Source: Hofstenia miamia
Taxonomy: Eukaryota > Xenacoelomorpha > Acoela > Hofsteniidae
Direction: 5' to 3'
NCBI GenBank assembly: GCA_900660155.1
Contig: CABFPE010000196.1
Location: 614,408 to 678,407, forward strand
DNA: 64,000 nt
Shown: positions 49,518 to 60,916 of the stretch, in pieces
Position numbering within the stretch: position 1 is the first letter of the stretch
Layout: the number at the start of each line of letters is the position of its first letter
Notes under the pieces: model-generated
Seen by the model: the letters and a program-made list of their open reading frames with translations, nothing else
Told to the model about the DNA's origin: nothing
The model's database searches: none
Program-made: the position numbers and the translations under genes

Positions 49518-50826
49518 AGTACCGTAGAGTGGGGTTACTTTGGCCACTGAGAGTAACTTTGACTCACCCATAGCAACAAATGTTTTTAAAGCGCCAAAGC
49601 TAAACTGGAATGCCCCTGTCCTTTGTTTTGTGCTCAAACGGATATTGATAGGCATTTTAAACAAAAAACAACAAATCAGGATCAAGATACTGTTAGTTTT
49701 GTCAATAAACGTTTCGGAGTTCAAAAGTTGAAATTCAGATGAGTTTGAAATGGTGCAAACTTTGATATATTAAAATAACATTGAGAATACCCATATTAAC
49801 GAAATTCTGAAAGGTAATGAAAAAAAGAACGGCCAATTCAATGAGAGTATTTGATTTGTTCTAAAATCGAAAGCAAAGAAATTAATACGGTGGACAAATT
49901 CACCCTCCGATTTTTATGAATAATTTTTCATGTGTGGGGTAACTTTGGCCACCTATCAATCATTCTTATCCAATAGACCAAAGAGCATATAGCATCAAAA
50001 ATTTTTATTTTAATGCAAACAAAGGATCATTCTTTTTTAGCAGTGTACGAAAGATATTTTCAGCGAGTGTTTATGTGTCTCACAATGATGCTTTGAATAT
50101 ATTATAGATAGATATAACGGAGTATTTTAATGACTTAATGGATTTTTTATAAAAAAGTTTAATATTCATGATTCAACGAGTCCTCAGATGAAAACAACAA
50201 ATCGACAAGATTTGTATGTAATGAATATTAATTATTTCTGAATGTTATATCAGAATATTTATGAATATGATTTTTTACAGATCTATAACAATGCCTCGAA
50301 AATATGTCTCTAAAGCAACTCGTCAATACCACGACTACACAGACGCAGATCTTCAAAAAGGTGCAGAAGAAGTGAGGTCTGGTGGCAGTGCAAGAACTAT
50401 ATCAAAAAATACTGCATCTCAAGGTCATCATTAAAGAATTATTTATCTGGAAAGCATTCAAAACGTCCAGGAAGACTTACAGTGCTTACTGAACTCGAAG
50501 AAATTCATTTAAAACCAAAATTATTTTATTTTATGAGAATTTCTAATATATCGCTTTTGTACTCGAAAACATATCACATTCGACACACAATTTTGTGATC
50601 AATTCAGGGTGGCCAAAGTTACCCCACCAATGGAGGAAAACATTGACCACCCAATTTTTGGTACATAGAACAAACTGTGTCAGGTTGACATCAAAACGCC
50701 GATCTAATTCGAAATCTATGGCCTTGATTTTCAATTTAGAAACCATGTGATATAATTCTAACTTGATAAGGAATGACAAGGCAAAGAGTAACTAAACTGG
50801 GTCAGAGTTACCACACTCTACGCTAC
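49518..50826 (+). mobile_element. pogo/Tigger-type element, internally deleted
   Basis: The left end reads AGTACCGTAGAGTGGGGTTA and on to CTTTGGCC. The right end on the other strand reads AGTAGCGTAGAGTGTGGTAA and on to CTCTGACC, an inverted pair of about 28 bases with a few mismatches. The core GGGGTAACTTTGGCCAC recurs inside at 49936-49952 (plus) and 50609-50625 (minus), giving nested subterminal repeats. The interior holds only the front of a transposase. The exact target duplication was not clear. Confidence 0.72.
50291..50519 (+). pseudogene. pogo-type transposase N-terminal fragment
   Basis: From the ATG the frame reads MPRKYVSKATRQYHDYTDAD and LQKGAEEVRSGGSARTISKN, the Psq-type helix-turn-helix start of Tigger/pogo transposases. 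After a frame change near 50415-50428 it continues SLKNYLSGKHSKRPGRLTVL and TELEE, the normal next segment. The centromere-protein-B-like and DDE parts are missing. Confidence 0.75.
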
Positions 50827-52900
50827 TGCGACATTTTTAATGCATGATAATCACCTACCTTAGTAAATGATCTGCACAAACATCTGAATACTATTGTCAT
50901 GAATGCAAGCTGACGCTAAATGTGATCGCTGGAAATAATTTTCTTCAAAGCTTCCAAATTTGAACCCCTAGCCGATTGACCAAGTTCATCAATTTATGAA
51001 TGAACATTCTCAAAATTCTCTCAGTAAAAAAGCATTAATACTAGCAATATCACTCATGGCTCGAATATCATAGTCAGCCTATTCGAAGCATTGCTAGGCA
51101 GATTAAAAATTTGATCGTTCAGTAGTAATTCTTTTAATTGCACCAACATTTGCTTCAAAGTGTTCTGTTAACTCCTGCGTTACGACATTATTGTCAGTTT
51201 TCTCGAGTTCAAACAATTCCACAAAGATGCATTTAGTGTATTTCTGCCCAATCGAGTACTCCAACAAAATTTTTACAGTGTGCATTTTGACTTTCAGTGA
51301 AATTTTTAAGAAAGTTCTTTGTTAAGTTGAGTCATCAGGAGTATCGTTTAGAGTATAAAGTTGCTTAAACTTGGCTGGATATTTGCTTTCATAAACACCT
51401 TCACCATATTCTTATAGAAATTGTTTGTTGAGACTGAATGTGTTTCAGTGACAAGAAAGATTATTGTCAAATGAAACATTTTTCTCGTGTTTGGCGGTTA
51501 AAGTATGAGAATTAATAAAATAATGATCTTATTGGTGAACTCGGATGAAGGCTACATAACCAATAGAGATACCCAAACTTTCTGAAATAAAGGTATTAGA
51601 GGGGGAAAATCAAAGTTGGAAGTAAATTATTAAATATTATTTATATTTATAATTTCAAAACAAAAATATTTGATGAAAATCGACTATTTCATATATTGCG
51701 AAATATCATCACTCTATAAAAATTAAGTCCATTTGAATCAAAATAAAAATTGAATTAAGCATTGTTTCATATAATTTTAGTAGTTCTGCAAACTCTTGAC
51801 ACTAATAAGAAGTTATTCAATCATATTCAAATAATGAAAATATTAAAAGCTGTCACAAAATATTAAAGAAGTTATGCAATCTAAGTCTTAGATAATAAGT
51901 TTGTAATATTTAAGCCTTCATTTTTGCTGAAAACGTTATAAGTTTAAATTGCTTCTAGGACACTGATATGTTCTTGTATTGGTAGTAATGATCATTACAC
52001 ATTATATGCAACCTACAACGAATGCTTGGTCAGGGAGTTCATGAGATCGGTGCTTGTCAAACGTACCTGTTATTGATTGTACATTTCATCTATCTATCTA
52101 TCTATAATGTCGCGAGTTGGGCGCGAAGCTACATTTTTGGTTCTCACTAATCTTGATCATGAAATTCTCTAAACCTTTTTATATTTGTTTTGAGTTTAAC
52201 TTTATCGACTACAGCTTTAGCCATTGGGCTCGGGTGGAGATGCTGTGATGATATTACTGCTTGCCCATCTCATAAATATTTCATCTGCATCAAGCCACTT
52301 TAGAGAAAGATAAACAAATTTTAATTTTTTATGTGAGAAATCAGATTGGCTCGTTTATGTTTTACAAAGTATATTAGAAATATACTATTTCTCTTCACTA
52401 GCAATATATATATATATATATATAAATTTTTAAAAGAATATAGATATTTGTATTTCGTGAAAACATCAAATGACTGCTGAGATAAATTTTTTTAAACATT
52501 ATATACATCATGAATTTGAAAAAAATAAAAGAGAGAAATATGTCACGTTAAGGCATTTAAAAAAAATTTGTTCAATAACAAAGTTCTTAAAAGAATTGTG
52601 TCCGTCAATAGACAGTATGAAAATTATAATATAATATTATTAGAGATGTAGTTAGCATACATAAATCAGTCTCTTCACTAAGCAGGTGCCTGAGGAATCC
52701 CGCCAACATTTTGAGTGAATCCACCAACAATTTTATATTAGTTTCAACCATAAGCATCCAAACAGGTATATAAAAGGGGACTTCACAATTAGTTACTATA
52801 AAAAACTGCAGATTTTTCTGTAAAAGTTGTGAAAAAAGTTGTCAACTCGCTTGCCCTTCCTAATTTTTAGACGTTAACTCTTATTCATTTGCCGCAAATT
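50827..52900. other. Stretch without a recognised gene
   Basis: A 60-codon minus-strand frame at 51285-51103 (FVELFELEKTDNNVVTQELT) is protein-like but unassigned. A (ATCT)n run lies at 52087-52105 and a (TA)n run at 52406-52424. Confidence 0.4.
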
Positions 52901-53034
52901 TACAAACATTATTACGAGAAACAATTTTTTCCAAATAATAATAAATGAAAATTATATTTCACAGGAATGTATTTTTCAGAAATGGAGTGTATATCAAATA
53001 GATTGTGATAAAAAATCAAAATCACAATGCTTGC

Positions 53035-53182
53035 ATTAACTTTGCCATTTGACGCCATCTTTACAAATCCTAGGTATATATAAAATGCTATCATAAATTG
53101 TATGATTGAAACAAACGACATGTTTAAACAAATGCAAAACGTACTTTAACACGTTGTTTGCTAATGCAGGAAGTGATATACA
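53035..53182 (+). promoter_or_regulatory. Upstream region of ubiquitin-like gene A
   Basis: TATATATAAAATG near 53075 is a possible TATA element about 105 bases before the ATG. The segment AAATTGTATGATTGAAACAA and ACATGTTTAAACAA..GC.AAAC..A.TTTA.CAC..T.TTTGCTAA.GCAGGAA.TGAT is shared with 58208-58290 before gene B. Promoter and 5' leader were therefore duplicated with the exon. Confidence 0.45.
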
Positions 53183-53351
53183 ATGACTAAAATTAAAATA
53201 TTGGTACCTGAATGCCATCCTAAGAAAAAAAGCGTTTCAGTCGAAGTTGACAGTGAGAAAGATACGGTCGAGAATGTTAAATATAAAACTCAAGATCAAA
53301 TTCCAATGCTTTCTGTGGAAAACATGAAACTATTCTGTAAAAGGGAAGGCG
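53183..53351 (+). CDS. Ubiquitin-like gene A, first exon
   Basis: The ATG opens 56 codons plus one base, then a donor GGCG|GTAAAT. The residues EKDTVENVKYKTQDQIPMLS and VENMKLFCKREGG align with ubiquitin's [20 protein letters not shown] and QQRLIFAGK. The beta-grasp start, MTKIKILVPECHPKKKSVSV, stands where ubiquitin has MQIFVKTLTGKTITLEV. The acidic and charged surface differs from ubiquitin, so this is a diverged ubiquitin-like protein, not ubiquitin itself. The second half of the fold must lie on a later exon, which I could not find. A polypyrimidine-AG at about 53432 is one candidate acceptor, but its translation does not look ubiquitin-like. It could be a first exon without a functional downstream part. 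Confidence 0.62.
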
Positions 53352-54176
53352 GTAAATTTTCTAGATTATATTAAAAAATTTGTAATTATGAAACCTTCGG
53401 GCATTCCAAAGTCTCTACTTCTTTTTTTCAGATTTGGACATAGCTGTTGTGGGGATGATATTTCTATCCCCATTCCCACCCCAACTATATAATTCCTATT
53501 GAAATCTCCAGGCAACCAACATTTCCATAGAAATTTTTGTATGAATGGTAATAAAAAATTACGAACTGAAGTATAACCATAAGACTAAATAGTATACAAC
53601 GATTAAATTCAATCCAATTTGAACTATATACAATTGATTTATGCTATGCATGATTGATTGTATTGTGAAGATTGTTTTTGGATATTATATTAATTAGTAA
53701 TATTTAATAAATTGAATAACCAAATAGCAAGCATTGCCGGATAACCAATGGTCTATTAATGGGATCAATGGCCATTCACTTGCCAAACATAACTAACAAA
53801 ACAAAAAGTCTTTAAAATCTTAAAATTTTGCAGAAATATTATATATTATTGTATATAATATATGCATTTCATTAAAGTTTGATTTTAATTTTCAAAAAGT
53901 ATTATGTATCAGTTTCTTATAGCCCCTTAATTATGCGCAATTGCCCATTATAGGCATTACTGGATAGATCTGCCATCTAGCGAAGAAATGATTTACAATT
54001 ATGCTGATCAAATGTGTTACCCTTCAGTAGTTGATGACGGAATCTAGTATGCCAGCTCTTGTTTTCATGAGCACTGTATAATGAATTCAATGGCTTGCAC
54101 AAGGTCAGGTTCAATCTTTATGATAGTATTCAATATACACTTCCAACTGTGTTTTCTAACTCAACCAAATTATACC
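53352..54176. other. Probable intron of gene A
   Basis: AT-rich DNA after a good donor. No second exon was recognised. Confidence 0.4.
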
Positions 54177-56900
54177 AAATTTCGAATTACAATTTAAAAT
54201 ACAATATTGGCCATCATCAGTAGATTGTTTGTAGGAAACATGTGATATTTGTGCCACTGACGCCTTCAGTGGCCCACTGATGGACAACTTGCGGCATCAG
54301 GGGTATCCTTAGTAATCATTAATCGATGAGTAAAGCTCACTTCATTATTTTGATTCCTAGTTCCTGTTATTGTAAGAAAGGAATTGCAAAAAGCTTTGTT
54401 GTTCATATTGCAACCGTTTCAAAACAAACAAGGAACCAAAATCACTATCCAGTAGGATGGGCTCCAAATTCTTCAAATGAACAAGGACAAGTCGCTCAGC
54501 TAATGTAACGGACGGAATCTTTTTATTTTATTACCGTACACCTTAGTATATTTCAAAAATACTAGCGCGGTTAATTTATCTCTATTTTACGCTTACACAG
54601 GAAATTTATGTTATCATGTGTCTAGTCTATTATATATTTCTAGATTTCCATGATTCTGTATAGATACATAAAATAAATTATAATATGAATGAGAAATATT
54701 GTCAAGTGGTGTTGTAAATTTCGAAAAATGAGAAATAATCCCTACCAAATACCCATGGGGATTCATATGGGGATGGAACTGTTTACACGCCACCCCATCC
54801 CATGGCAGCTCTGGATTTGGACAATCAACTCTACGAGCAGCTTACCAAGAGCAAAACACTTTAACCAGTCTATCCGATACAATATTGAAACAGTTTTTAC
54901 TTGTCTAAAAGTTGGTTAAGAATTCAAATTTAAAAAGAACGATCGAATTATGTCTGGTTGCCCACCTAAACTGTAAACACCATAGCAGAATAAATCGAAA
55001 TTTACAAAAAAATCCAATTTAATTTAAAAATGTGGGCAGTCTTCATAGCAGCATTGTTTAAAGTGTGAATCGTTCGAACATCATAACATTGATTTTCGGA
55101 AATGAGTATCGAATATATACTTCAATCAGTTCATAGATCAATATTGTTTATTTGGAAATATATAAATTAATCTAATTGTTGTTAACAAATTAATTAAGAA
55201 ATTTTGAAATAATGTAAACAACACAAAACAATTAAAAAACTGTAGTGTAATTCATTCCACAGTGGTTTTCAACCTTGCTTTGAAACAAGGAGCACTAGGC
55301 CAGTTCTAGATTGTGTAATTTTAATGATGAGCTTCCAATTTAGTGACTTCCTGTGTTCTTACCTCGCGACAGTGATTTCAACTATGAGGAGGTTCCATTC
55401 AATGACTTATCTTTTGTATGGATAATATCCTAAAACAATATTTAGCACTTATAATTCGCAAACTAATGAAAAATCCAAAATCTGAAAATTGCACAGAATA
55501 GAGAAATGTCTTCTTCTTCTTCTTCTACACTTGAAAAGATGCTAGTAATTTGAGTTTGATTAGAAAGTGTCTCAATTGAACATTGGCGGTCAGCATATAC
55601 ATAAAGAAATTTTGGTATTTTATCGTTTCTCCAATGATTTTTAAAATGTCTCTCTTCATTAAAAAATAGTTAATATTTATAACTTCTTTAGGTGAGGTAT
55701 CAGCATGCAATATCCTAAGATTTGCAAATTTCTAATAGGCTTTGAGAATGTTGTTTGAAAATGTTGATTTCCGGGAACAGGTTTGCTATTACATGCATCT
55801 ATAATTAAAGATGAGTTTATCTTTATTTCAGATTTGACTNAAATTTCGAATTACAATTTAAAATACAATATTGGCCATCATCAGTAGATTGTTTGTAGGA
55901 AACATGTGATATTTGTGCCACTGACGCCTTCAGTGGCCCACTGATGGACAACTTGCGGCATCAGGGGTATCCTTAGTAATCATTAATCGATGAGTAAAGC
56001 TCACTTCATTATTTTGATTCCTAGTTCCTGTTATTGTAAGAAAGGAATTGCAAAAAGCTTTGTTGTTCATATTGCAACCGTTTCAAAACAAACAAGGAAC
56101 CAAAATCACTATCCAGTAGGATGGGCTCCAAATTCTTCAAATGAACAAGGACAAGTCGCTCAGCTAATGTAACGGACGGAATCTTTTTATTTTATTACCG
56201 TACACCTTAGTATATTTCAAAAATACTAGCGCGGTTAATTTATCTCTATTTTACGCTTACACAGGAAATTTATGTTATCATGTGTCTAGTCTATTATATA
56301 TTTCTAGATTTCCATGATTCTGTATAGATACATAAAATAAATTATAATATGAATGAGAAATATTGTCAAGTGGTGTTGTAAATTTCGAAAAATGAGAAAT
56401 AATCCCTACCAAATACCCATGGGGATTCATATGGGGATGGAACTGTTTACACGCCACCCCATCCCATGGCAGCTCTGGATTTGGACAATCAACTCTACGA
56501 GCAGCTTACCAAGAGCAAAACACTTTAACCAGTCTATCCGATACAATATTGAAACAGTTTTTACTTGTCTAAAAGTTGGTTAAGAATTCAAATTTAAAAA
56601 GAACGATCGAATTATGTCTGGTTGCCCACCTAAACTGTAAACACCATAGCAGAATAAATCGAAATTTACAAAAAAATCCAATTTAATTTAAAAATGTGGG
56701 CAGTCTTCATAGCAGCATTGTTTAAAGTGTGAATCGTTCGAACATCATAACATTGATTTTCGGAAATGAGTATCGAATATATACTTCAATCAGTTCATAG
56801 ATCAATATTGTTTATTTGGAAATATATAAATTAATCTAATTGTTGTTAACAAATTAATTAAGAAATTTTGAAATAATGTAAACAACACAAAACAATTAAA
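54177..56900. repeat. Identical 1060-base direct repeat, likely assembly duplication
   Basis: 54177-55236 and 55841-56900 appear identical by eye, including two short open frames each. The second copy is bounded by single N characters at 55840 and 56901. The DNA flanking it on both sides is itself duplicated (55724-55839 and 56902-57016) with several substitutions. A small contig has evidently been inserted between two overlapping allelic contig ends. Confidence 0.82.
55508..55526. repeat. (CTT)n microsatellite
   Basis: About six CTT units. Confidence 0.9.
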
Positions 56901-57016
56901 NCAAATTTCTAATAGGCTTTGAGAATGTTGTTGAAAATGTTGATTTCCGGTAACAGTATTTCTATTACATGCATTTATAATTAAAGATGAGTTTACCTTT
57001 ATTTCAGATTTGACTA

Positions 57017-58207
57017 ATCCTAACCTTCTTCAGTGTTAACCTGAACTGATTTAAACCTGTTCAATCCTGATGTCCATAGATGATTTCATAAAAGCAACAT
57101 CGTCCTCTTTTTGAATAAACGTTCTCCTTTTCGTTTACACTGTATTTTAATGAAAATATCAGGTTTTGTTAAAACTTATTGTACAGGAACCAAACATTTA
57201 TTCTAATAAATAATTTTTCCAAAATTGAACACAGTTATGCAGCCATCGTAACACTTTGTTAAAATTTAAGATTTCCTTACCAGAAAAGTGGACATAAGCT
57301 TTTCATTGAGTAAGCAGGTTAACCCTATCTTTAGCTGATAGCCAATCATATCTCAACAAAACATATGCTATTAACGTTGCATAGTTAGAATACGGGAATT
57401 ATAAAGTGTTATCATAGCCTAATCACTTTTGTTGTTTTGCATCAGCCTATTGCATATATTTAATATGAAATGAAGGGAAGCAGTAAAGCTAAGCATTGAT
57501 GCCAACCTATTCTGAGTTAACTAAATGTTTCCATAGTATAATCACAGAATGATGTCAAATTGATCAAATGAATAGGATGCTTTCAACCCTTGCTTGAATC
57601 CTGGCCTGATCTGGTTAATCATAATAGACAAGATCTCAAAATCCAGACCTGACTCAACACTATCTATGTTATATACCTAGTGCATGTAAAACATTATTTA
57701 ATATCCCCGTATCAAAATTTGTCTTTGAAAACTATTTCAAAGAACTAGATACCGCTAAATTTGTGCTACACAAATCTACATTTGTATTCCCAATATTCAT
57801 AAGAAACAGTAATTGAAAGAGTTATAAAATTTCCTAAAGGAACGTGGCAGTTATTATAAGATTTGAAATTTCAAGAAAGGGTAAATAATTATGATGCAAT
57901 CGCAAAATTTAATATTAGTTTCCATTTTTGCATCCAAACAAAAATGATGAAATTCTGATTAATATCTACTACTACAGATTTCACTAATAGTCCATGGTCA
58001 TGGGATCCTTCACTCTAAATTTAAGTAGACCTCTTATTTCGTTACTTTGACGCAAATATCACTGATGTTCTTCATACAACGTTTTGCATTTCAACTCATT
58101 TTATACACCTCCTAGCATTAATTACAGAAATCAATTTATTTAATGAATGCGTGAATTTTGTCACTTTCGGACATCCGCTTCACAAATCCTAACTGTATAT
58201 CTGTCAT
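57017..58207. other. AT-rich stretch with dispersed repeat copy 3
   Basis: Near 57595-57665 is CCTGATCTGGTTAATCATAA and CCAGACCTGACTCAACACTA, related to 26450-26515. Otherwise nothing was seen. Confidence 0.4.
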
Positions 58208-58296
58208 CAAATTGTATGGTTGAAACAAGCAACATGTTTAAACAATTGCGAAACACATTTTAGCACACTATTTGCTAAAGCAGGAATTGATTTATC
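58208..58296 (+). promoter_or_regulatory. Upstream region of ubiquitin-like gene B
   Basis: Homologous to the 53085-53182 segment before gene A, in the same order and orientation, ending GCAGGAATTGATTTATC before the ATG. The TATATAAA of gene A is here only TGTATATCTG. Confidence 0.4.
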
Positions 58297-58468
58297 ATGA
58301 GAATCAAGATAAAGTTCCCTCAAAACCATCCCGCAAAACTTCAACACATTTATGTCATTGTAGGAAAAGTTGAAGAAGAAACAGTTGAAAATGTTAAATA
58401 CAAAATACAAGATCAATATCCAATGATTTCTGTGGAAAATATGAAACTGTTCTGTGAAAGAGAAGGCG
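58297..58468 (+). CDS. Ubiquitin-like gene B, first exon
   Basis: 57 codons plus one base, then the same donor GGCG|GTAAATTTTCT as gene A. The translation starts MRIKIKFPQNHPAKLQHIYV and goes on through EEETVENVKYKIQDQYPMIS to VENMKLFCEREGG. Nearly all of the second half is the same as gene A. Only the first half is diverged, and it is one codon longer. It corresponds to residues 1 to about 48 of ubiquitin, up to the loop after the LIFAG strand. The next exon probably lies between here and the N gap or inside it. Exons at 60277-60346 and 61090-61274 are possible later parts of the same gene. Confidence 0.68.
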
Positions 58469-59943
58469 GTAAATTTTCTTGATTACATTGAATTTTTAGT
58501 ACTTCTGATAATTTAGATAATATTCCAAAAGATCTATTTCAAATGCAGATTTTAACAATAAGTGGGTAGAGAAATACACATTAACAAGCATCTTACCAAA
58601 TTAAAAACGTTTTCATCAGCTTACATGACATTATTAAAATATTTTTTACCCTTGTCTAAAATTTGGTTGAATTTTTGTTGAGCATATCGCTTGAATAAAA
58701 ATTGCTTCACTAAGATAAATTGCAATTGGTATTACGTATTATATGTAGTGTGAATTTATAACTACACACACAACTTCATCACTGAAATTTATTTTGTGCT
58801 ATACACAACACACAGTTATTTAGTTATTACTATTTATTTTTTTGTTTTTTTTTTACAAATAAAGTGATTGAAACTTAGAAAGAAAGAAAAAACATTAAGC
58901 AGTATTATAAATTCACTTTGTTGTAGAAAACTTTAAGATAACCTTGGTTTTGAGAATTTAGTGTCCTGGAGGACTTAAGTTGTTGGTTTCTAATTTTTCA
59001 TTAGCTTTATTATATTTTATGGGCTTTGTTTTACGATTTCTTAACTAATTGAACATAATTTCTTGAATAAAGTTTTAGTTGATTCTGTAAATTTATTAAA
59101 ATTTGTTTCTTTTTATATCTGGATGGAGCATGTTCCATAAATCAGTTGCGAAATTGGCAAAGAATTTTTCTCCTAGTTTCGTTTTAAATTTGATTGTTAA
59201 TTGGTTTCTGGACATTTTTATTTAATTCTAGTGAAGATCTTGTCCAAAATTGTTTAAAAGATTGCATTAATTGCACAATTAAAAATTTCTTCAAGTTTTC
59301 AAACATTGGTAAATAAAAGAGAAGAATACAAAAAGTGTGATAGTATGAGAAATCTTAGTAATATAATCTCCAATTTCTTTATGATATTTTCGTAAATATC
59401 TTAAATCCAGTGGCTATGTTCTTTGTAGTTGCTTTGATCTGATCTGTAAATTTTAGTTTATTGTCAATTTCAACATTAAAATGTTTAATTTTATTAGTTC
59501 TTCAATACATATTGATTCTAACGGTTTTACTTTTCAACTTCTATTCTTCATGATAATAAATTCCGTTTCTTTAATATTCAATTTCATCATATTATGTTGA
59601 AAAAAATTATTTACATTAAATAAGTTTTCTGGTAGAATTCTTAAATCGGATGTCCATGATAGAGTATCTTCTGCAAATTGAATGGATTTAACATCAATAA
59701 ATTTAGGAATATCATTTAAATATAGATTGAATAGCGAGGGATCTAGAAATGATGATTTTGAACTGTAAATCTAGAAAGTAAAGATTAATTGTATAGATTT
59801 ATGTCTTTTTTTACCACTTGTTGGAATATATAAAAAAATTTTAATTCAAGATAGTATATTTGGCTGAATATTTACAGTAGAGAAATCCTGGAATGTCATT
59901 GCCGGGTTCAACTTTTATATGGGAAATACTCGTTTGTAAAATT
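58469..59943. other. Probable intron with an inserted LINE tail
   Basis: After the donor, AT-rich DNA leads into a minus-strand LINE fragment (58839-59770). No ubiquitin-like second exon was recognised before the gap. Confidence 0.45.
58839..59770 (-). mobile_element. LINE 3' fragment with A-rich tail, copy 2
   Basis: Read leftward: FNLYLNDIPKFIDVKSIQFA and EDTLSWTSDLR (the reverse-transcriptase block, with the catalytic DD changed to ED). It continues NFFQHNMMKLNIKETEFIIM, and further on GEKFFANFATDLWNMLHPDI. The 3' end ...CAATCACTTTATTTGT is followed by an A-rich tail (58839-58854 read on the minus strand), as expected from target-primed insertion. It is the same family as 48483-49245 and lies antisense in the presumed first intron of gene B. 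Confidence 0.78.
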
Positions 59944-60276
59944 NNNNNNNNNNNNNNNNNNNNNNNNNNNNNNNNNNNNNNNNNNNNNNNNNNNNNNNNN
60001 NNNNNNNNNNNNNNNNNNNNNNNNNNNNNNNNNNNNNNNNNNNNNNNNNNNNNNNNNNNNNNNNNNNNNNNNNNNNNNNNNNNNNNNNNNNNNNNNNNNN
60101 NNNNNNNNNNNNNNNNNNNNNNNNNNNNNNNNNNNNNNNNNNNNNNNNNNNNNNNNNNNNNNNNNNNNNNNNNNNNNNNNNNNNNNNNNNNNNNNNNNNN
60201 NNNNNNNNNNNNNNNNNNNNNNNNNNNNNNNNNNNNNNNNNNNNNNNNNNNNNNNNNNNNNNNNNNNNNNNNNNNN
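59944..60276. other. Assembly gap (333 N)
   Basis: A run of N that hides the start of the next ubiquitin-like exon. Confidence 1.
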
Positions 60277-60346
60277 ACCTGTACCTGATCAAGACGAGCC
60301 AATAGAAATTAAAGTTACTGAAGATATGCTTATTTCTGATGTGAAA
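60277..60346 (+). CDS. Ubiquitin-like domain, exon part 1 (5' end in gap)
   Basis: The open frame reads PVPDQDEPIEIKVTEDMLIS and DVK, then the donor AAA|GTAAGT at phase 0. IEIKVTEDMLISDVK matches the second strand and helix start of a ubiquitin fold ([15 protein letters not shown]). An acidic-Pro linker precedes it. Its 5' boundary is lost in the N run. It joins in phase to 61090-61274. Confidence 0.62.
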
Positions 60347-60445
60347 GTAAGTTAATTAATAACTCCCCTCAAAATTTAGAAAACTCATTTCAAGTAATTC
60401 ACAACTAGAAGTCTAGTAATTATTGCAATTCCATTATTTGAATTA

Positions 60446-60916
60446 ACCTTTCCCAATAAACAATAAAACGTTTAGAAGACGTCTTATGGCACGTCTTAAC
60501 ATTGTTTAGAAAACCATTACAAGTCCTTGAGATTCATTTTACATGTAGCATTTCAATTAAAAAATTACATAAAAGAATGAAAAAAACTTTACAATATGGA
60601 AATTCAAATAGATTATCAATATTTTTGGAGGTGTATATACCTGCTGTTGTTTTTAATGGATGCATACGTAAGTAAACAAAATTTTAATTTGAGTCAATTT
60701 TGACTCACTTGGTAGTTCTAGTGTTAAAATGGTTTAGAAGACGTTTAGAAGTCGTTTAGAAAATGTTTAAAATATCATTTTTGGACACTAGATGGCATTC
60801 AGCTACGTTTAGAAATGGTGTTTTATGAGACGTTTGAAAGACGTACATTAAGACGTCTTACTACGTGTTATGCCATTATAAGACGGATATAAAACGTTTT
60901 ATTATTTATTGGGTTA
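60446..60916. mobile_element. Small inverted-repeat element in a ubiquitin-like intron
   Basis: The left end, CCCAATAAACAATAAAACGT, and the right end on the other strand, CCCAATAAATAATAAAACGT, match at 19 of 20 bases, each followed by TT. TTAA lies beside both (near 60444-60447 on the left, with a few extra bases, and directly outside on the right). GTTTAGAA and GACGTCTTA words recur through the roughly 470-base interior. No coding part is present. Confidence 0.6.

Noticed and set aside
51103-51285. Protein-like minus frame, possibly from a hAT- or zinc-finger-type transposase
   Set aside because: Resemblance is too weak and no neighbouring frame extends it.
54326-56583. Two short frames repeated exactly in both 1-kb copies
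   Set aside because: No family resemblance. The repetition comes from the assembly duplication, so it is not evidence of conservation.
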